Source of the DNA: Blumeriella jaapii
Taxonomy: Eukaryota > Ascomycota > Leotiomycetes > Helotiales > Drepanopezizaceae
Assembly: GCA_009599575.1 (NCBI GenBank)
Contig: VWND01000015.1
Span: forward strand, 806,001-870,000
Length of the DNA: 64,000 nt
Reading direction: 5' to 3'
In this document: in pieces, positions 24,101-36,604 of the stretch
How positions within the stretch are numbered: the first letter of the stretch is position 1
Layout: the number at the start of each line of letters is the position of its first letter
Position numbers and translations under genes: made by a program
The notes under the pieces: generated by a model
Databases searched by the model: none
Told to the model about the DNA's origin: nothing
What the model saw: the letters and a program-made list of their open reading frames with translations, nothing else

Positions 24101-24594
24101 CCTTGATCCTCGGGCTTGATTGGCAGATCTTGCGAAGTCATAGACTTGTGGAGAGAAGAAGGGGAAACCGCTCCATTAGGAGTTGCTGATGGTTGCAGCG
24201 CGTCAGCCTGTACTGGTGCTGCTGCTGCATCGTACTCCTCATCTGAGTCGTCGGCGATGAATCCTCCGACCGTCTTCGGCTTTCGACTCGATCCGCGCGA
24301 ACTGGACCTCGATGTCTCTTCTCCAGCATTGGCAACTGCCGGAAAAGCAGAAATAGAAGCCGGGTCATAATGGCCACCATCGGAAGCCACAACAGAAGCC
24401 GCAGGAGATAAAGCACGAAGAACTTGATCATCTGCAACATTTTCTCTTTTGACTGCTTGATCGTTTGTATGCTCAGTATTTGATGGACGCTCGCTTTCCG
24501 AGGCCCCGTTTGTACCCTCATCATCCCACGCTACACTGTCTTGCCCCGCCTGCATTTGATGTAAGAGAGCGATCTCTGCATCTTCCTCCGTCAT
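21116..24594 (-). CDS. RNA14: mRNA 3'-end cleavage/polyadenylation factor Rna14
   Basis: Rna14 is the HAT-repeat scaffold of cleavage factor IA in pre-mRNA 3'-end formation (nuclear; CstF-77 family). Exons 24594-23833, 23784-23353, 23300-22274 and 22221-21116 make 1108 residues in frame. An acidic, Ser-rich N-terminus of about 200 residues precedes the HAT/Suf array (DRIGILEDRIKEDPRGDIDAW, AELWVAYIEMELEN, LWLVYLNYIRRRNDL, LWKEYDQFEMSLNK, SPSYMSARSA). The array continues to YLKHLLSINDTT and a Pro/Ser-rich C-terminus ending GHGNGKTAAPPRL. Introns are 48, 52 and 52 nt. The second (23301-23352) begins GCAAGT instead of GT, a GC-AG intron. Its removal restores NKITGRKFLQEKSPSY. The gene is divergent with ASF1. 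Confidence 0.92.
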
Positions 24595-25163
24595 TGCAAA
24601 GAGTGGTCACGGTATCTGAGGGGCCTGACGAAGCCAACGAGGCTGGAGCACACGCGTGTGTAAGGAAGTGTCGGGACTGTCGCACATCAGTTTGGGAGTC
24701 GCAGAAGCTGGGAGAGCTGATGAACCTGTTCACTCGAAAAGCTGGCAGACGCGGCCTTTGCGCAAAGTCGCTGTTGTGTGGAGGAAGAGAGATTGAAGGA
24801 AGAGAGTGCCGAGGAAGATGGTTGGAGAGGGAGTGGGTGATGCCGTTCACAGCCGCATCAAACGTCAAAGACTTCTGGTCCAAGCTAAGATGCAAGTGGC
24901 TTAGCGTGGCTTCTGCTTCACGTGACGTTTGTTCTCTTGGCACGGGGAAAGCGTGGTGAACAGACGCACAGACGCGCCTGCCGCGTTTACCCTTCCTCCA
25001 GTCCCTCTCGGCATAACAACAATAAACAAACACTCGCTACATTACACCAGACTCTCCGCTTCAGCCATTTTGGTCTCTTCGGCCCTCGACTTCAACTCTC
25101 AGTCTCCAACCTTTGGTCTTTGACCTCCACATTCCCATTTGCAACCGCATCCCTACTTGCACC
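24595..25163. promoter_or_regulatory. Divergent promoter region RNA14 / ASF1
   Basis: 569 bp between the two start codons. The ASF1 side is pyrimidine-rich (from about 25010) and ends ACTTGCACC-ATG. No TATA box stands out. Confidence 0.5.
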
Positions 25164-26175
25164 ATGTCGGTCGTATCTCTCCTGGGCGTCAACGTCCTCA
25201 AGAATCCAGCCAGATTCGGCGACCCGTACGAGTTCGAGATCACTTTCGAGTGTCTTGAGCCTCTCCAGAAGGGTATGCTGTTCCGCAGAGAGGTATACTA
25301 AGTGATCCAGGCAAGAACTGATGTGTATCGCGCAGATCTCGAGTGGAAGTTGACCTACGTTGGATCTGCGACCTCGTATGTCGGCCTTGTTCCCTTGTCA
25401 ATCGCAGACACAGCTAACAGTGGAATCAGTGATGAGCATGATCAAGAGCTCGATACCCTGCTCGTTGGTCCCATTCCCGTCGGCGTAAACAAGTTCATCT
25501 TCGAGGCCGAACCACCCAACACCGCCCGCATTCCCGATGCTGAGATTCTCGGCGTCACCGTTATTCTCCTCACTTGCGCCTACGACAGCCGAGAGTTTGT
25601 CCGTGTTGGATACTATGTCAACAATGAGTACGACTCGGAGGAGCTCAACGCCGACCCCCCCGCCAAGCCCATCCTTGAGAAGGTCCGCCGTAACGTTCTT
25701 GCTGAGAAGCCCAGAGTCACCCGATTCGCGATCAAGTGGTACGTTAGACAGCCACAGGTCGGTCACTCATCTGCTAATTTGGACCTGCAGGGATTCCGAG
25801 GCATCTGCTCCAGCTGAATACCCACCTGAGCAACCCGAGGCCGACCTGAACCCTGATGGAGACCAATATGGAGCCGACGAGGCTGAGGAGGAAGAGGAGG
25901 AGGCTGTTGAGGGAGAGGCCGCCGCCGCTGATCCAGATGCCATGGAGCAAGATTCTGAGATAGCTGGTCCCGACGGCGAAGCTGCTGAGGAGTCCGACGA
26001 GGGAAGTGAGGATCTCGAGGCTGAGAGCAGTGGAAGCGAGGACGAGGAGCTCGAGGAGGAAGATGGTGCTGGAGAGGAGGGCGATGCTGACACGGAGATG
26101 GATGGTGTTGAGAAGCCGGCTGCTGCCAACGGTGGTGCTGCTTCTCACCAAGCTGACGCCATCATGGCCCACTGA
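25164..26175 (+). CDS. ASF1: Histone H3-H4 chaperone Asf1
   Basis: Asf1 binds H3-H4 dimers and hands them to CAF-1 and HIRA in chromatin assembly (nuclear). Exons 25164-25272, 25336-25375, 25430-25738 and 25791-26175 give 280 residues. Introns are 63, 54 and 52 nt. The Ig-like core is complete: [83 protein letters not shown] and [13 protein letters not shown]. It is followed by a long Glu/Asp-rich tail from about residue 165. The start is fixed by the invariant [11 protein letters not shown]. The acidic tail is typical of fungal Asf1. Confidence 0.96.
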
Positions 26176-27839
26176 GTTCCAGATACCCCATTACAGGAAA
26201 AGCGTACGGTTGTTCAGATCTTCTTAGGAGGTGTAGGGGAAGATAGCTACATTCTACGCAAAGGTTTACGGTAAAACGATCCGCTACAGGAAATGGGATT
26301 ATAGCGATTGAATAATAACGATTGCGATCTTCTTACCGATTCATGTCTTGTTTCTTTTATCTCCCCTCCCTCATCTATGATCATTACATTGTGACGATTA
26401 ATCGGCTAGCCACTTGAAGTTTCAGAGCTTTAGAGAAACCCAGTACCCCCAACAGTGCCCACCAGCACGAAAATGTTTTCAAGCACCACTTGGTATCATT
26501 GTTTAACTTTCCAACCCCTCTCCCACTTTTTCTTACAACTTAAAAAGTTAGCCACCTGGGCCAGTTTAACGTAGACATTAGGTATCTCCGGGTTGAATTG
26601 CTGGGGGAAGATACCAAGGGCGGGGATCTTGGGTCTTGATCGTGAGTATTGGGATTGATGATAGCACTAGTGCTGGTTTGCTAAGCATAAGGACGTGGTA
26701 ATTGGAGGTGGTCATGGAAGCGGGATCATAGGTACGGACCTTTGGGTATGTATGTGCTAGATGTTTTATGCTGGCGTTGACTGTGATTTGCGTTCCGCGA
26801 CGGTGATGGGTGGGTATGTTTTGGGCGTAGCTGGGATCATCGAATCGAGATCATGGACTGAGCGACTCGCTCCTATCCTCAGTTCTACAATTCGCTTTCT
26901 CGCCAGTCACATACCTATCGAGATGTGCTACTCATCTCGAAAGACTTGCACCACGATAAGAATAGCTGACTGCCGCTTCTACTTGAGGTCCTGATATTTA
27001 TCACTCACAGCGCTGGGCTGTAATTGATGTGACCAATACCACGAAGGTTTTTTTTGGATCGATGTGTGTATAGATCCGTTCTGGGGTGGTAAGCGACCCG
27101 GGTTCTCGCCATGTGGGTCCAGATACTCTTAGTCCTTTGAAACACACCTACTCCGGCATCCGATCCAGCTTGAAATTTCCATCTCAGTACCATTACTCCC
27201 TTAAAGCACTGTCCCTCTATCCAATCACCCTGCCCCTAACTCGAACGGTTGATTTTGAGCTGTAACGTCAGGTAAATGCAGCTTCACAGATTAAACATGC
27301 ATGACGGGTTGCCCGGGCTTTCATTTGCTTGTTTTGATATTGATCGCTTACGAATTTCTAAGCGAGCTCGACTACATTGCGTATTCTTAACATCAACAGG
27401 TATATTATCGATTTTGAATGATCGTATAAGCGGCATCCAGCTTACACACTTGATCTTATTGCTTTGATTACGGTAGGTTCACGACAAATAAATAAAGTGT
27501 TACAAGAGTACCTGATGCTTTAGTATCTTCGACAAAGAAGGAATCGATGCCAAGAATAAAGCTTAGCAGATACGAAGAAGCCCGTCTTCGACTGACCGAC
27601 GAGATGCAAAGCTGATGCATAGAAGTCTGTCTTCGACTGACCAACGGATTAACTTTCTGCAACTGATGGATGCACAAGACATGTCTTTCTGTCCGAAAAT
27701 CAACAACTCGCGCCTGCAAAAACCAGACGCACTGTTGTTTCTCTTTTTACAAGCTCTATCTTGACTACAAAAGCCCTCTCCTTCATTACCTTTTACATGC
27801 TCACTCTCCCTCCTAACAACTGCATCATTTCGACACTCC
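26176..27839. other. Intergenic, no gene seen
   Basis: ASF1 3' flank and about 1.6 kb with only short ORFs of no recognisable character. Confidence 0.5.
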
Positions 27840-28223
27840 ATGCATAAGCACAACGACAAGCATTCCATCTCCTCCTCCAAAACAACCATCTCCACCTCCA
27901 GCACCGAGATGTGTCATTCCAATTCCAAGATGCCGTCTCAACCACCTCCTCCCTGCCTTATCAAAGACACGTGGATCTGCCACGAGGTATATGCCCTCCT
28001 AACCCCCCTTCCCCCTCTCCACCCCATTCCTCTCTTCTCCTAGCTGAAACATGGCCAACAGCTAACCCCCCATCCCTAATCACAGTGCGGCGAAATGGCC
28101 TACAAGCACTGGCTGGACATCTGCTTCAGCTGCGCCCACATCAAGTGCATTATGTGCCAGGAACTCTGCTCTTTCCGAACCTCCATCGCAGACCAGGCAA
28201 GAAGCGGGAGAGAGCAGGCCTAG
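27840..28223 (+). CDS. Small cysteine-pair protein (zinc-ribbon-like)
   Basis: I do not recognise the gene as a named family. Two exons, 27840-27986 and 28086-28223, joined over a 99-nt GT..CAG intron give 94 residues. The N-terminal half is Ser/His-rich. The rest carries closely spaced Cys pairs: DTWICHECGEMAYKH, DICFSCAHIKC and IMCQELC. The C-x2-C repeats are as expected for a structural zinc site. The splice joins CHE to CGE and creates the first C-x2-C, which supports the intron. Many fungal genomes encode short proteins with WxCxxC..CxxCGHxxC patterns of unknown role. Confidence is moderate because the exon pair rests on motif logic alone. Confidence 0.55.
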
Positions 28224-28956
28224 CACACGCGACGAAGACTGGCACAGTACGTACGCACCTAACCCAAGACGATCTGCGTATCTCTTCGTGCCCACCTGAA
28301 GCCTAACCGCGATTCCCTAGCATCGACTCATTGAAGAAGAAGAAGAAGGGGGAAAAATCTCTCTGCCGCAGCCCAGCCCGCCATCGCCAACACATCCCGG
28401 ACATGGTTCTCGTCCGTCTCGGGTCGCAGCACGGAGCGGGAAAGTTTGAGATGCCCGCTGGTTGGTAGCTAGCTAGCAAGTCTCTACAGCGGTTCGCAAT
28501 TCCAACGTTGAAGCCAAACGAAAAAGAACTATATGTACCACGTTTGGATTTAGTGAGACGAGTATGATTTATGACGCTGGCGGTTGGCTGGTCCTGGTGA
28601 CAGCCAGGTCGGCAATCCTATGTGCTGAGAAAAGTGGGTGGCTTGTTATCAAAATGTAGGTTTCAAGTGATAATCCAATACTGATAGTTTTCCCCCGGAA
28701 CCAGTGGAGAATTGTCGTTCTAGATTTGCGATACCAAAATGTCAAAAGCCCTCCATTCTCTTTTTATAGCCATGACCAACCTTGGATACCATAGCTGGTA
28801 TTCAGGTCTGATCGAAGAAGTGAAACTCAGTTGCTCTGCAGTCGACTTTCGAGAATGGAACGGTGTATTTGATAATTTTCCATTTCCTCCTTCACCAGTG
28901 CTTGTCTAAGGGATTAGCCCACCACTTCTTCCTGTATCCTCTACCTCGGGGGACAT
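28224..28956. other. Intergenic, no gene seen
   Basis: 3' flanks of two convergent genes. It includes a GAA run at about 28332-28347. Nothing else is recognised. Confidence 0.5.
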
Positions 28957-30631
28957 TCACCACATCACTTTCTCCGGACCGATCCGATACAATTCTGCTG
29001 TCTCAGGCTCAAACGCGTTCCTGAAATCGTTTATTGTATTCACAACTCCTTTTTGGTCAACCTTCCAATACTCTTTACCCACCATCTCGATCCAGTTCTC
29101 CAGCAGCTTTTCCAAGTCTTGAGCAATCCAGCAATGGCCCCCGTATTTCCTGGCACCATGTTGATAGAGGCTGGAATAGTCGCCAGGCGCTATGTAGGTA
29201 CCATCAGTCAACTGCGCGACGTGTTCGTTCTCGTCTCTTAGCGAAAATGGGAGAAAGAGACGGAATCCGGCTCCATTGTCATCAAAGCCATATTCGGATG
29301 GCTCGAGATAGACGCCCGTGTGTAAGATATCCTCACTTGGATGCAGGCTCCTTCCTCCGTAGAATTCACGCTCATAGAATGGTGACCTGGTTGCCTCGAG
29401 CCTCATACCATTGACAGAGTGGGGGTCGTTGGGGCTCTGAGCAAGCTTCAATTTAACGAGCATGGTGGTTGGAAATAGCAAGACCGGAGGGATGATGGAT
29501 TTTCGTCCCTTGTCCACTAGAAGCTGTCTCATCGACCCGTGTTGGACACTGATGAACCGCTGTTGATAGTGACCAAAATTCGGAATCTTCCAGGGAAGCA
29601 TGATACCGGGAGCAATAGAGAGCACTTCGGGTGGAGCTTTCATATGGGACATGAAGCCCCGGGCGAAGCAATGATCTGGGAGGCCGGTGCGTCGGAGTTG
29701 TGCATCAGTAAATATCCGTCGGCGTTTTCCCCTACCGTGGCCAACATTCGCCATCTTCGTTTCGATAACTTCGAGAAGCCTGTCAAATGCATCAGTGGCG
29801 GTTTTTAATTGGTGCTTGCCATAGCTATGATTGATCCATGTATTCAGTATTTCGCGTCCGCCATATTGTGGCCGAGGCAAAAGGCTAGTCGTGACTTTGC
29901 CTACGTATATCATCCGAATCCTGCAGGCACCATGAGCTTCTTTTCATTCCTTTACGGCCTCGGAAATCTGAGTTCGACGGACCAACTGCTCAACAAAGTT
30001 TCGAGGGGCATCCATATCTCTCTCTGCTGTGTTTGAGCGTGCTTAATTACGGAATGAATGGTTTGCCTCCACGGAACAAGAGCAACCCTTTGTTGTCTCC
30101 GCTCATAGACAACGGATCCAGCCCACGAGAAAGTATTGTCGTTATCGGTGTCATACAGCGTCAAGAAATGGTCACGGCACTGAAAAAGAGGCTCGTACTT
30201 GGACGTTAGGCCTGCCTTCCCGAGAAAGAACGCCAGTTGGCAGTAACAATATGCCTTCTTCAGAAACTCGCACAGCTGAACATCGGTGTTCCTGGAAATT
30301 TCACTACCACCGAAAATGTCAAAATAGGTCGGAGGCCTTTCTAGGAGAATTCTTTCCCCGAACAGACTTGAAGTTGAAGAGCGCTTGCATGTCTGCCACG
30401 AGTAAAGGAAAATCCAGTTGTGTAATTTGGCGCAGCGGTCGTGATCGAGGCCTCTGCCGATGACTGGACAAGAGACGTGTCAGATGGGTCAGAAGCCGTG
30501 GGTAGTTTCGACGTACCAGCGGGATTCTCGTCGGAAACTAGCAGATCATTGATCTCTCTAAAATCTTGAAGCCCCAGTCCCTTGACTTCATAGATAGGGG
30601 TCCCAGGGAGGCCGGGAACGAAACCTTCCAT
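28957..30631 (-). CDS. Unrecognised fungal protein, three exons
   Basis: I do not recognise a domain. Exon 1 is 30631-30517 (MEGFVPGLPGTPIYEVKGLG). Exon 2 begins at 30463 after a clean 53-nt intron and runs VIGRGLDHDRCAKLHNW ... ERPPTYFDIFGG ... CEFLKKAYCYCQLAFFLGKAG to near 29983. The last exon runs from about 29920 to the stop at 28957. With a GTCCGT donor at 29982 and CAG acceptor at 29921 the frame closes at 519 residues. That middle junction is the weak point, because other donors within about 50 bp also keep the frame. The protein is rich in aromatic residues and has no signal peptide or membrane segment that I can see. The composition looks like a real soluble protein, not noise. A start 108 nt upstream (30739) is possible. 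Confidence 0.6.
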
Positions 30632-31839
30632 AACTGATGTTGGTAATACTGATACCTGTTGGAGAATAGAATAAACAAAGTCAGAAGAGCAGGCAGTCAA
30701 GTTGTGGTTTATCGGACTCGTGGCTCCTGCATCCTGCAAGAGGGTTTGAGAAATGCACCTTCCACAAGACTTGACGTTAGTACAAGACGGAGAATCTATC
30801 CACAGGTATAAGCCAGTCTATCTGTTGATATATGTAGTAAGTGCGCGCTACTATACAAAGTAGCTCTTGGTTGTAGCAGAGAATCTGACAATAAATGAAG
30901 CCACGGCCGGTGTAACAACAAGTTTGGACTTGCCTATAGTATCAACTGATTTCCTGCATCGACTCTTCCAGAAAGATCTTGGTTCATAAATCCAGAGTGT
31001 TCGACATCTGATAAGTCGGTTCATGCTATAGTATCGTGCACACAAGGACAGAAGAGCGATACCAGAGGATCCAGCAACTTTTTACCGAAGCAAACAACAT
31101 ACAAGTAAGCGAGGCGACAACCAAAAGCATTTTCCTATAACTTAAAGGCCCAGATCAAGTCTGCTAATAAGTGACTTTCAGGACAAAGGGCTGGACATAG
31201 TAGAAGCCCTAACTTCCTCTTTTCACTTTTCAAATTGAGAGAGGCAGGACGACCAAAATCGCAGGATCTTATGTTCCGTACGAAATGGGTTTTGAGTAAA
31301 ATAAGACCTGCAAGAGCTAGTCCAACTTTGCTCCTGGAAAACATCCACTGATCAAAAATAAACACAAGCATGACTTCCATACACGAAAATCAGCAAGATC
31401 GTCCATGTAAACACGTTTGAGAACGTAGGGATAGTACCTAAAAAGCAGCGCCCTTACTCCCCACTGCTTTCCCGTCACTACTAGCGGGATGAGTAAACAG
31501 TGTTCAGTAGATGGTGGTAAGGGAAAAAATCCGTGCTTGGATTTCAAACAGCAGGAAAAAGGATCGACCTATTGAGAACACAAGAATTATGAACAGCCTG
31601 CTTGCAGGCTCCTTGGTAAGAAGCGCCATCACTTCAGACTCGGAAACTCAGAGTCTAGAGACGGGGCATTGGGGTAGACTATATGGATAGCACGAATACG
31701 CAACGCGGGGTATTCATTTCCTTCCTAAGACGCGAAAAACCCATCGACTATCGTATGCAAATGCCGCCGTAGAAAAAGCATCTGCGCATCCAACCACACA
31801 AGACAGACCCAGTGAGCGGTGCGAAGGTAGTGTGCAAGT
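30632..31839. other. Intergenic, no gene seen
   Basis: About 1.2 kb between two minus-strand genes. It contains the promoter of the unrecognised gene and the 3' flank of the PDAP1-like gene. Short ORFs lack motifs. Confidence 0.5.
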
Positions 31840-32704
31840 TTACTTCTTCTTGCCCTTGCCTTTCGCCGGGCCCATAGCAGCCTCTCTTCGCTTCGCCTCA
31901 CGAGCGTCGATCTCGGCCTTCTTGCTCTTCTCGGCCTCTTCTCGCTCCTCCTTCTCGGCCTAGGTCGGTCGGTCAGCACAGTGCGTACGGAGAGTGTTCA
32001 CGCCACAAACCTGCTTCCGAGCAGCCTCGGCCTCTCTCTTCTCCCGAATCAGCTTTAGTCTAGCCATGTCCGCCTTTGCCTCGTCGGTCTTGCCTGCCTC
32101 GTGCAGCTTCTGGTATCTCTCCTTGGCCTGCTGTGCTTGTACCGCCTCTCGCTCTCTACGGCTCAATTCCGCGACGGGCTTGCCCTTACCCTTACCCCCA
32201 ACGCTCAACTCCTTGACGCCCTCAGCCGCCTCGTCCACGCTGACTGGTGCCGCACTGGCCTGCTTTCTGGACGCCTTCGAGTGGTTAGGGTTGGCGGGCA
32301 TATCTTCATCCTCGCTCTCCTCCTCCGAGGACGTGGGCATGTCGCCAGGTTCGACGTTTTGTCCCTTCTTCTTGCGGATAGCAGCCTCCTTCTTGGCCTT
32401 GGCGGCTTGACGGCGTTGCTCACGGGTCAGGGTAGGCTTGTCGGCATCCTCCTCCTCGGAAGAAGACTCCTCCTCCGAGCTCGACTCCTCCTCCGACGAG
32501 GATGCATTGGGGTCCTTCTCTGCGACTTCGTTTCCGTCGGAATCGAGGGGGCGCAGATTCTTGGAGAAGTGCTTGCCACCTAGATATAATTAGCATGATG
32601 TATGGTGCATATAGCTGGGTATGGGCAAACGGACCCCCTCGTGTGAACTTCTTGAATTTGCTGCCTCTGCCACGGCCGGCGCCTGGTGGTCCTCCTGGAG
32701 CCAT
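31840..32704 (-). CDS. PDAP1/PP28-like casein-kinase substrate phosphoprotein
   Basis: Homologue of the 28-kDa heat- and acid-stable phosphoprotein family (PDAP1, PP28). Exons 32704-32635, 32579-32011 and 31959-31840 give 252 residues. Landmarks are an N-terminal Gly/Arg stretch ([21 protein letters not shown]), Ser-Glu clusters that are classic casein kinase II sites ([12 protein letters not shown]), [17 protein letters not shown], and a charged helical C-terminus with [18 protein letters not shown]. It ends KGKGKKK. The first intron has an unusual GTCCGT donor, but only this junction restores [10 protein letters not shown]. The cellular role is poorly defined. An RNA- or ribosome-associated function is suggested by composition only. 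Confidence 0.82.
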
Positions 32705-33930
32705 GGTTGTGTGATGATGATGCAACAAGGGAGTTTTGTAGAAGTCGAGGATACGGAACACAGATCGTGTTATGGGAATTATCTTCGTGTGTCTTCGTGT
32801 GTCTCCGTGTGTCTCGATCTTTCGACTGGAGTTTGCGAAAGGTGAAGTTCGAGTCTAGTCGGGTGGGGTTTCTATAGACCCCTCCAAGACCTCTGGCCTC
32901 GGAATCACACGCTAACCCGCTTTTGGCGCAAACGCGATAAGTCACCTGACCCTAGCGCGAAAATCGGCTTTATCAATTCGCGAGATCTCGCGCTCTGCTT
33001 CTCTTCACATAAAACTCAATCCTTCATATTCACTCCGGCTTACGCCCACACAATGGCATGTCTGGAGGGGAAAGTGGAGGAAAGATAATAGTTGCATCGT
33101 CATCTTACCCTTCGGCCTGTGGCATAAGCGTATGCGTTGGGCATGGAGAAATTTTTACGACGGGACAAACCTACCATTGTACATGCTATGCTGTACCTGA
33201 GGGCGATTCGGATCATAACGATTCTGTGCGTCAGGCTGCTGTGCGTCAGGCTGCGTAAGGCTTTACCAGGCAATGTGCTTATGGCCGATCTCGACGCCTC
33301 TGATGATGAACGTAGAAATCAGTATTCATAGTACTTCTGGTGGTACCATCGTACTCTTGCCCGCGGTCTGGATGTCATACTGTGACGCGGGACGGACCGT
33401 GGAAAATAAAAAATTCAGACCGGAGAAGGTACCGTACTATATAGGTACCTAGTATAGTATATTGTAGTATAGTATTTACTCAAACGGGTGGAAAGCCGTG
33501 CGTGCAAATGAAAAGAGTTTGATTTGTGTGAACGTCGTTTGGTTCACTTGTATCGTTTACCGTTTTGTGAGGATACTCGAAGGAGTTAAAAGATCTTCAA
33601 GAAGGTAGCCATCTATCTCTCTGTTCCGACCACAAGTACATACAGTAATGTACGTACGATGTACAATCTACTTCTACTGTACTTCTACATCATACCCAGC
33701 TTCCTTCCTCTAATATTGTACGGCTCGACTTTGAAAACCTCGCTCTTCAATCAGCTCAACTCCTCAGGATGTAGTTTCTATCGTCCTCGTGCTTGCTACC
33801 ATTAGTTCTGTCGCAATCGCTGGAAGAAAGCCCCCAAGTTGCAAGCCAGATGGTGATTTGCGAGAGTTGTTGTTGATTCTAACGAAGACTGCACAAATCT
33901 TGGTACCTGTGGGAATACCCAGTATGGGTC
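32705..33930. other. Promoter of PDAP1-like gene and start of repeat island
   Basis: The first few hundred bases are the upstream region of the PDAP1-like gene. Beyond about 33300 the sequence becomes AT-richer with TAGTATAGTATA and GTACATAC words. No gene is seen. Confidence 0.45.
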
Positions 33931-33934
33931 ACGT

Positions 33935-34085
33935 GAAATCGGGTGATTTGGGATCACGTGGTAGCATACTAGCGTGCGCGCACCACCACTATATACTTCC
34001 GCGCTCGCATAGCTAGTCGAAAGGTATACAGATTTCAACCCATGATTTAAGACTAGTCTTTTCGCTGTATCACCAACCTGTGATA
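33935..34085 (-). repeat. Dispersed repeat E, copy 1
   Basis: About 150 bp whose reverse complement recurs at 39357-39515. Shared landmarks include TAGCATACTAG / GCGCGCACCACCAC, CGCATAGCTAGT and TGTATCACCAACC. Diverged, no coding content. Confidence 0.75.
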
Positions 34086-36117
34086 CCAACAGTACTCTGA
34101 GTGTCGTGGCATGATTGAGCTGTCTTCCCTTGCTGGATATCAGAGCACGCGCTAGTCACGTGGTGATCACATCATCTTCGGATCAAGTTCGGCCAAAGTA
34201 AATCGATATGACGCCTAGAAAAAAACACGAGAATCGGGTCTACCAAGCCTGGATCCCTTGAGAATCGTCTTGATTACGTCCGAATATTGCCGAGAACGAA
34301 ACAAGATCTTCCAAGCCTTTTGGAAGCCCTTGAAAACGTTTTCGTACAGTACAACGGGTAAACATTGTTAATTCCTCCGCAATCAGTGCGTACACCCTGG
34401 CTTTTCTGGTTACATTGGCAATGCTGCTGTTTATCATTGGGTGGTACCCTTGTACAGTAAACACCTTGCAATTGAAACCTTCAGAGCAGCGGGCAGACGT
34501 ACTGTAGAATCAACATCATTTCCCAACAGAAACGTAGTACTGCATTACGCCTGTAATGGATACTCTTTCAGAATAGGAGAACAACGATTAGATCTTTGGC
34601 AAGGAAGACTTCAACCGGTCTACGCCAAAAAAAGAGTTTTGATAGGTTAATTTGGAGCCATTTGGTTTCCTCGAAGCACCTTTGCATATGCCGCCACCAA
34701 CACTGTCTTTGTATGTATACAGTAATACTACTGTCTAAGTGGTTTCTTCAAATGAAATTGAAACTGTAATTGTAACAAATGTTTGGGGATTTCTTTGCAG
34801 CCCAGGAAGTACCCAGATGCAGAGCCGACAAGAACTGCGCATACTGTACTACCGCCTGTTCTGGGTTTAGGGAAGCCGGATGGTGGGGGGCCGGGGATGG
34901 GCTGAATGAGAAAAGAAGGAGAAAAGGGCGAAGGGGTAGGGGCGTTGAAGGTGTGTGTACACAGTATGTACAGTACTTCGTATTTGGGTATTGTAACATA
35001 AAGTTACTTTGAAATCTGTGCGTGAACCCTTGCTTTATTGGATACTTGACAATGCGACTTTCTGTTTTTGGAGATTGCCTTTGTATATCCGCATTGTTTT
35101 ACTGCTGTGCCTGCCCGGAACCACCTCCGGTCCAAAATGCTCTGCACGATGTACTTTACAATCACGTCAGAGCGCAAACGTTGCTTACGATAATGGTACA
35201 GCACTCCAATTCACCACCTTTTGCTCAAGTTTCTTTTGCACTTTAGAAAATACTTTATTTGCGATTGATAAAGTAACATTGTTTAAAACGGTACTATACA
35301 GCGGATATCTTGCCCTACATCAAAAGCAGATTTACAACGCTTTGCCCGATCAAATATATCTCTTACTGTCTTTTATATTAAATTCGTGGAATTTTTACCT
35401 TTTCAAGTTTAAGCCGCATAACCCCTGTCTTGACACAGGGTAAATAATACTCTTTGTACTATCGTAAATCTCTCAAGCAGTCTGTTTCGTCACTGCCATG
35501 CTTTCAAAAGGTTAATAGTGTAAAAGCAGGCATAAAAACCACACTGATACGCCACATTTCGGTGGGTGATGGAGTCTAGGGAACAATCTAGAAAGGAACA
35601 AGACACCACGGAATGAATTGGAGCAGCTATGAGTTTGATAAGATCGTTGTTGTAATATCTAAAAGGAGGGGGGGGGGGGGAGTGGTCAGCTCTTATACCG
35701 TGAAGGGTAGTCAGATGCAAGGGACTATAGCCAGAGTCTGGCTAAAAACACCAAGTTCTAAGGGTCCAAAAGCACCACCGCTTTACATTAGCAGCCATTT
35801 CGAATTTTCAGTTCTATTTTTTTTACAACAAGTACATCCTTTTCTTAATACTTATACCTCCAGCTCCAATTGACACTCTAGTTGTATAGTATATATGCAA
35901 GCAAAGTGGCAAGACCGAGAAGCATTTAGCCTTGTGATAGCGAGTGACGTCTGGTCCGACATGGCATTTTAACGGTTGTGGAGAGGAGGGAGAAGAAGAA
36001 GGAGAGAGAGGGCGAGGGAGAGTGAGCTGGCCGGAGTTCAAATTGCCTAGGTGCTAAATTGCAGATGCTCGCATTGTAAAGCATTTTGTATTTGCAGTCG
36101 TCGCTCTGTTGCTAACA
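34086..36117. other. Gene-poor AT-rich stretch
   Basis: No recognised gene. There are several TACAGTAC words (near 34345, 34970), a poly-G run at 35668-35681 and short pseudo-ORFs. An exon-like fragment at 34798-34860 faintly resembles the second exon of the peptide family below. Confidence 0.4.
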
Positions 36118-36350
36118 CCGTGCTAAGCTGGGGATATCTATTAAAAAGGTAGGTTTTCCAAAAATATTTCCTTTGAAAGAAACATTTGGCCAATGGGCTC
36201 GCCATTTGAGCCTTTTGTCTTACAAATGGGATGATTTTTAGTGAGATCAGTGAAATGGTCTTTTATGATTTCAAAGGTTACAAAGTACATTCGTATTAAA
36301 AAAGTAAAAATCACGATCAAATCAAAGCTTTATAATACGCAGGTATGTCA
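36118..36350 (+). repeat. Repeat A copy 1 (GTGCTAAGCTGGGGAT family)
   Basis: Begins around CCGTGCTAAGCTGGGGAT and continues with AAGAAACATTTGGCCAATG, ATTTGAGCC and the AAAGTAC..ATTAAAAAAGT tail shared with copies 2 and 6. It lacks the ATG-repeat head. Confidence 0.75.
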
Positions 36351-36604
36351 GGAGTCAGGTCAGATAATAGGTCACTTGCGATCAAGTGATTCGGGTCGGA
36401 GACACCTCCGCCCGAGGGCCGCGGACGATTCGGAGATACTGTGTATCAGATGATGCCCAGAGCCCCACAGCATCCACCAGAAACTGTACAGTACATAGGC
36501 CAGACAGCAGGATGAAACGCAAAAGGCAAAGATCAGCCTAGCAATGAACCTGCCGATTCGTCTGATTTAGTATTTCCCTGCCATGAAACCTTACAAATAC
36601 CGTC

